38,595 nucleotides of DNA from Tepidanaerobacteraceae bacterium (GTDB lineage Bacteria > Bacillota > Thermosediminibacteria > Thermosediminibacterales > Tepidanaerobacteraceae), in the NCBI GenBank assembly GCA_029982615.1, contig JARRBK010000014.1:1-38595 (forward strand). Reading direction: 5' to 3'. Below are positions 38,212-38,595 of this stretch, piece by piece. Made by a program: the position numbers and the translations under genes. How positions within the stretch are numbered: the stretch's first letter is position 1; each line of letters opens with the position of its first letter. The notes under the pieces are model-generated. The model was given only the letters and a program-made list of their open reading frames with translations, was not told the DNA's origin and did no database searches.

Positions 38212-38478
38212 GCCGTGCACCCTCCGTCGATCTATCCCTCCGGGCGATGCAATGATAGTTGGCTCCGGCCAGGCTCCCCTGCGGCACATGGAAGTGCTTT
38301 CTTACCGCTGCTTCCTCCCGGACCTGACGGGGTTCGAAAGTTTCCATTGCGCAGGACCCAGCCCTCGTCACCACTTGTCAAAGCCGGTCCCCACAGGAAT
38401 GAGACCTCGGGAGGGAGTTCGACCCCACTGTAGCGGATTGTGGGTACAGGGCACCGCTGCCTCCCCATCTAGCACGGC
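38212..38478 (-). ncRNA. ffs: Signal recognition particle RNA (large bacterial type)
   Basis: About 267 nt. The 5' end GCCGTGCTAGATGGGGAGGC and 3' end GGGTGCACGGC pair. The Alu-domain segment GGTGCCCTGTACCCACAATC and the helix 8 apical motif CAGGTCCGGGAGGAAGCAGC with GGGTCCTGCGCAATGG and CTTCCATGTGCCGCAGGGG match the Bacillus-type scRNA with Alu and S domains. It binds Ffh and targets nascent membrane proteins. The location between tRNA-Ser and dnaX is conserved in Firmicutes. Confidence 0.95.
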
Positions 38479-38505
38479 AAATTTTTTTCAATGGGAATAT
38501 AAAAA

Positions 38506-38595
38506 TGGCGGAGAGAGAGGGATTCGAACCCTCGATACGGATTTTTGTCCGTATACGCGATTTCCAGTCGCGCGCCTTCGACCAGCTCAGCCATC
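38506..38595 (-). tRNA. tRNA-Ser (anticodon GGA), 5' end cut by window edge
   Basis: Class II tRNA with a long variable arm (TACGGAC...GTCCGTA). The anticodon loop CTGGAAA gives GGA; the T-loop is GGTTCGAATCC and CCA is encoded at 38506-38508. A few acceptor bases at the 5' end are outside the window. Confidence 0.93.

Overview
The window looks like a chromosomal segment of a thermophilic, anaerobic, endospore-lineage Clostridium-type Firmicute (Thermoanaerobacterales/Thermosediminibacterales-like). This is inferred from gene content and order, not from a database search. Supporting signs are strong AAGGAGG-type ribosome sites with many GTG/TTG starts, sigma-H, BofA and a Spo0E-like protein, a Cys T-box in front of cysE-cysS, a four-subunit pyruvate:ferredoxin oxidoreductase, a B12-dependent ribonucleotide reductase, an SLH-domain S-layer protein, and two conserved Firmicute gene orders: cysE-cysS-mrnC-rlmB-yacP-sigH, and SRP RNA-dnaX-ebfC-recR-yaaL-bofA. 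Most genes lie on the minus strand, so transcription runs from high to low coordinates.

Layout. 1-694: start of tuf preceded by a tRNA operon (Tyr, Gly, fMet, Thr) with a near-consensus promoter. 715-6944: sigH, a YacP-type nuclease, rlmB, an inverted thyX carrying a large internal insertion, mrnC, and T-box-controlled cysE-cysS. 6969-13638: an RND efflux operon (adaptor lipoprotein, RND pump, TolC-like protein lacking room for barrel strands, TetR) with two candidate operator/promoter regions. 13650-16410: an accessory patch with a decayed and an intact Rpn-type nuclease gene, a hemolysin III-family gene, a 110-bp inverted-repeat element and three copies of a dispersed GCGACA...GTCGC palindrome. 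16422-21079: a 1099-residue SLH S-layer protein with a structured leader, an 81-residue unknown protein and a second TetR regulator, with AGTGA-N4-TNACT sites at several promoters.

21178-26012: nrdJ interrupted by two inteins, each placed exactly before a catalytic cysteine, behind a promoter with NrdR-type boxes. 26271-26902: a 41-residue rubredoxin-like zinc ribbon and a Fur/PerR-type regulator whose natural start seems separated from the rest by a frameshift at an A9 run. 26920-29487: a lipoprotein glycoside hydrolase-like protein, two tiny unannotated reading frames with good expression signals, and a patatin-like hydrolase. 29715-32955: the porGDAB operon. 33165-38595: bofA, yaaL, then a spo0E-like/diguanylate cyclase pair and an XRE regulator inserted in the usual recR-yaaL junction, recR, ebfC, dnaX, SRP RNA and a partial tRNA-Ser.

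The most notable things are: (i) the twin-intein ribonucleotide reductase, whose first intein ends in Tyr-Asp instead of His-Asn and has lost its endonuclease acidic residues; (ii) an apparent TetR regulon joining the efflux operon, the S-layer gene, an orphan small gene and the regulator itself; (iii) a TolC-like protein without space for a beta-barrel; (iv) a ThyX with about 160 unexplained residues; and (v) two related palindromic repeat families that sit at the borders of accessory genes.
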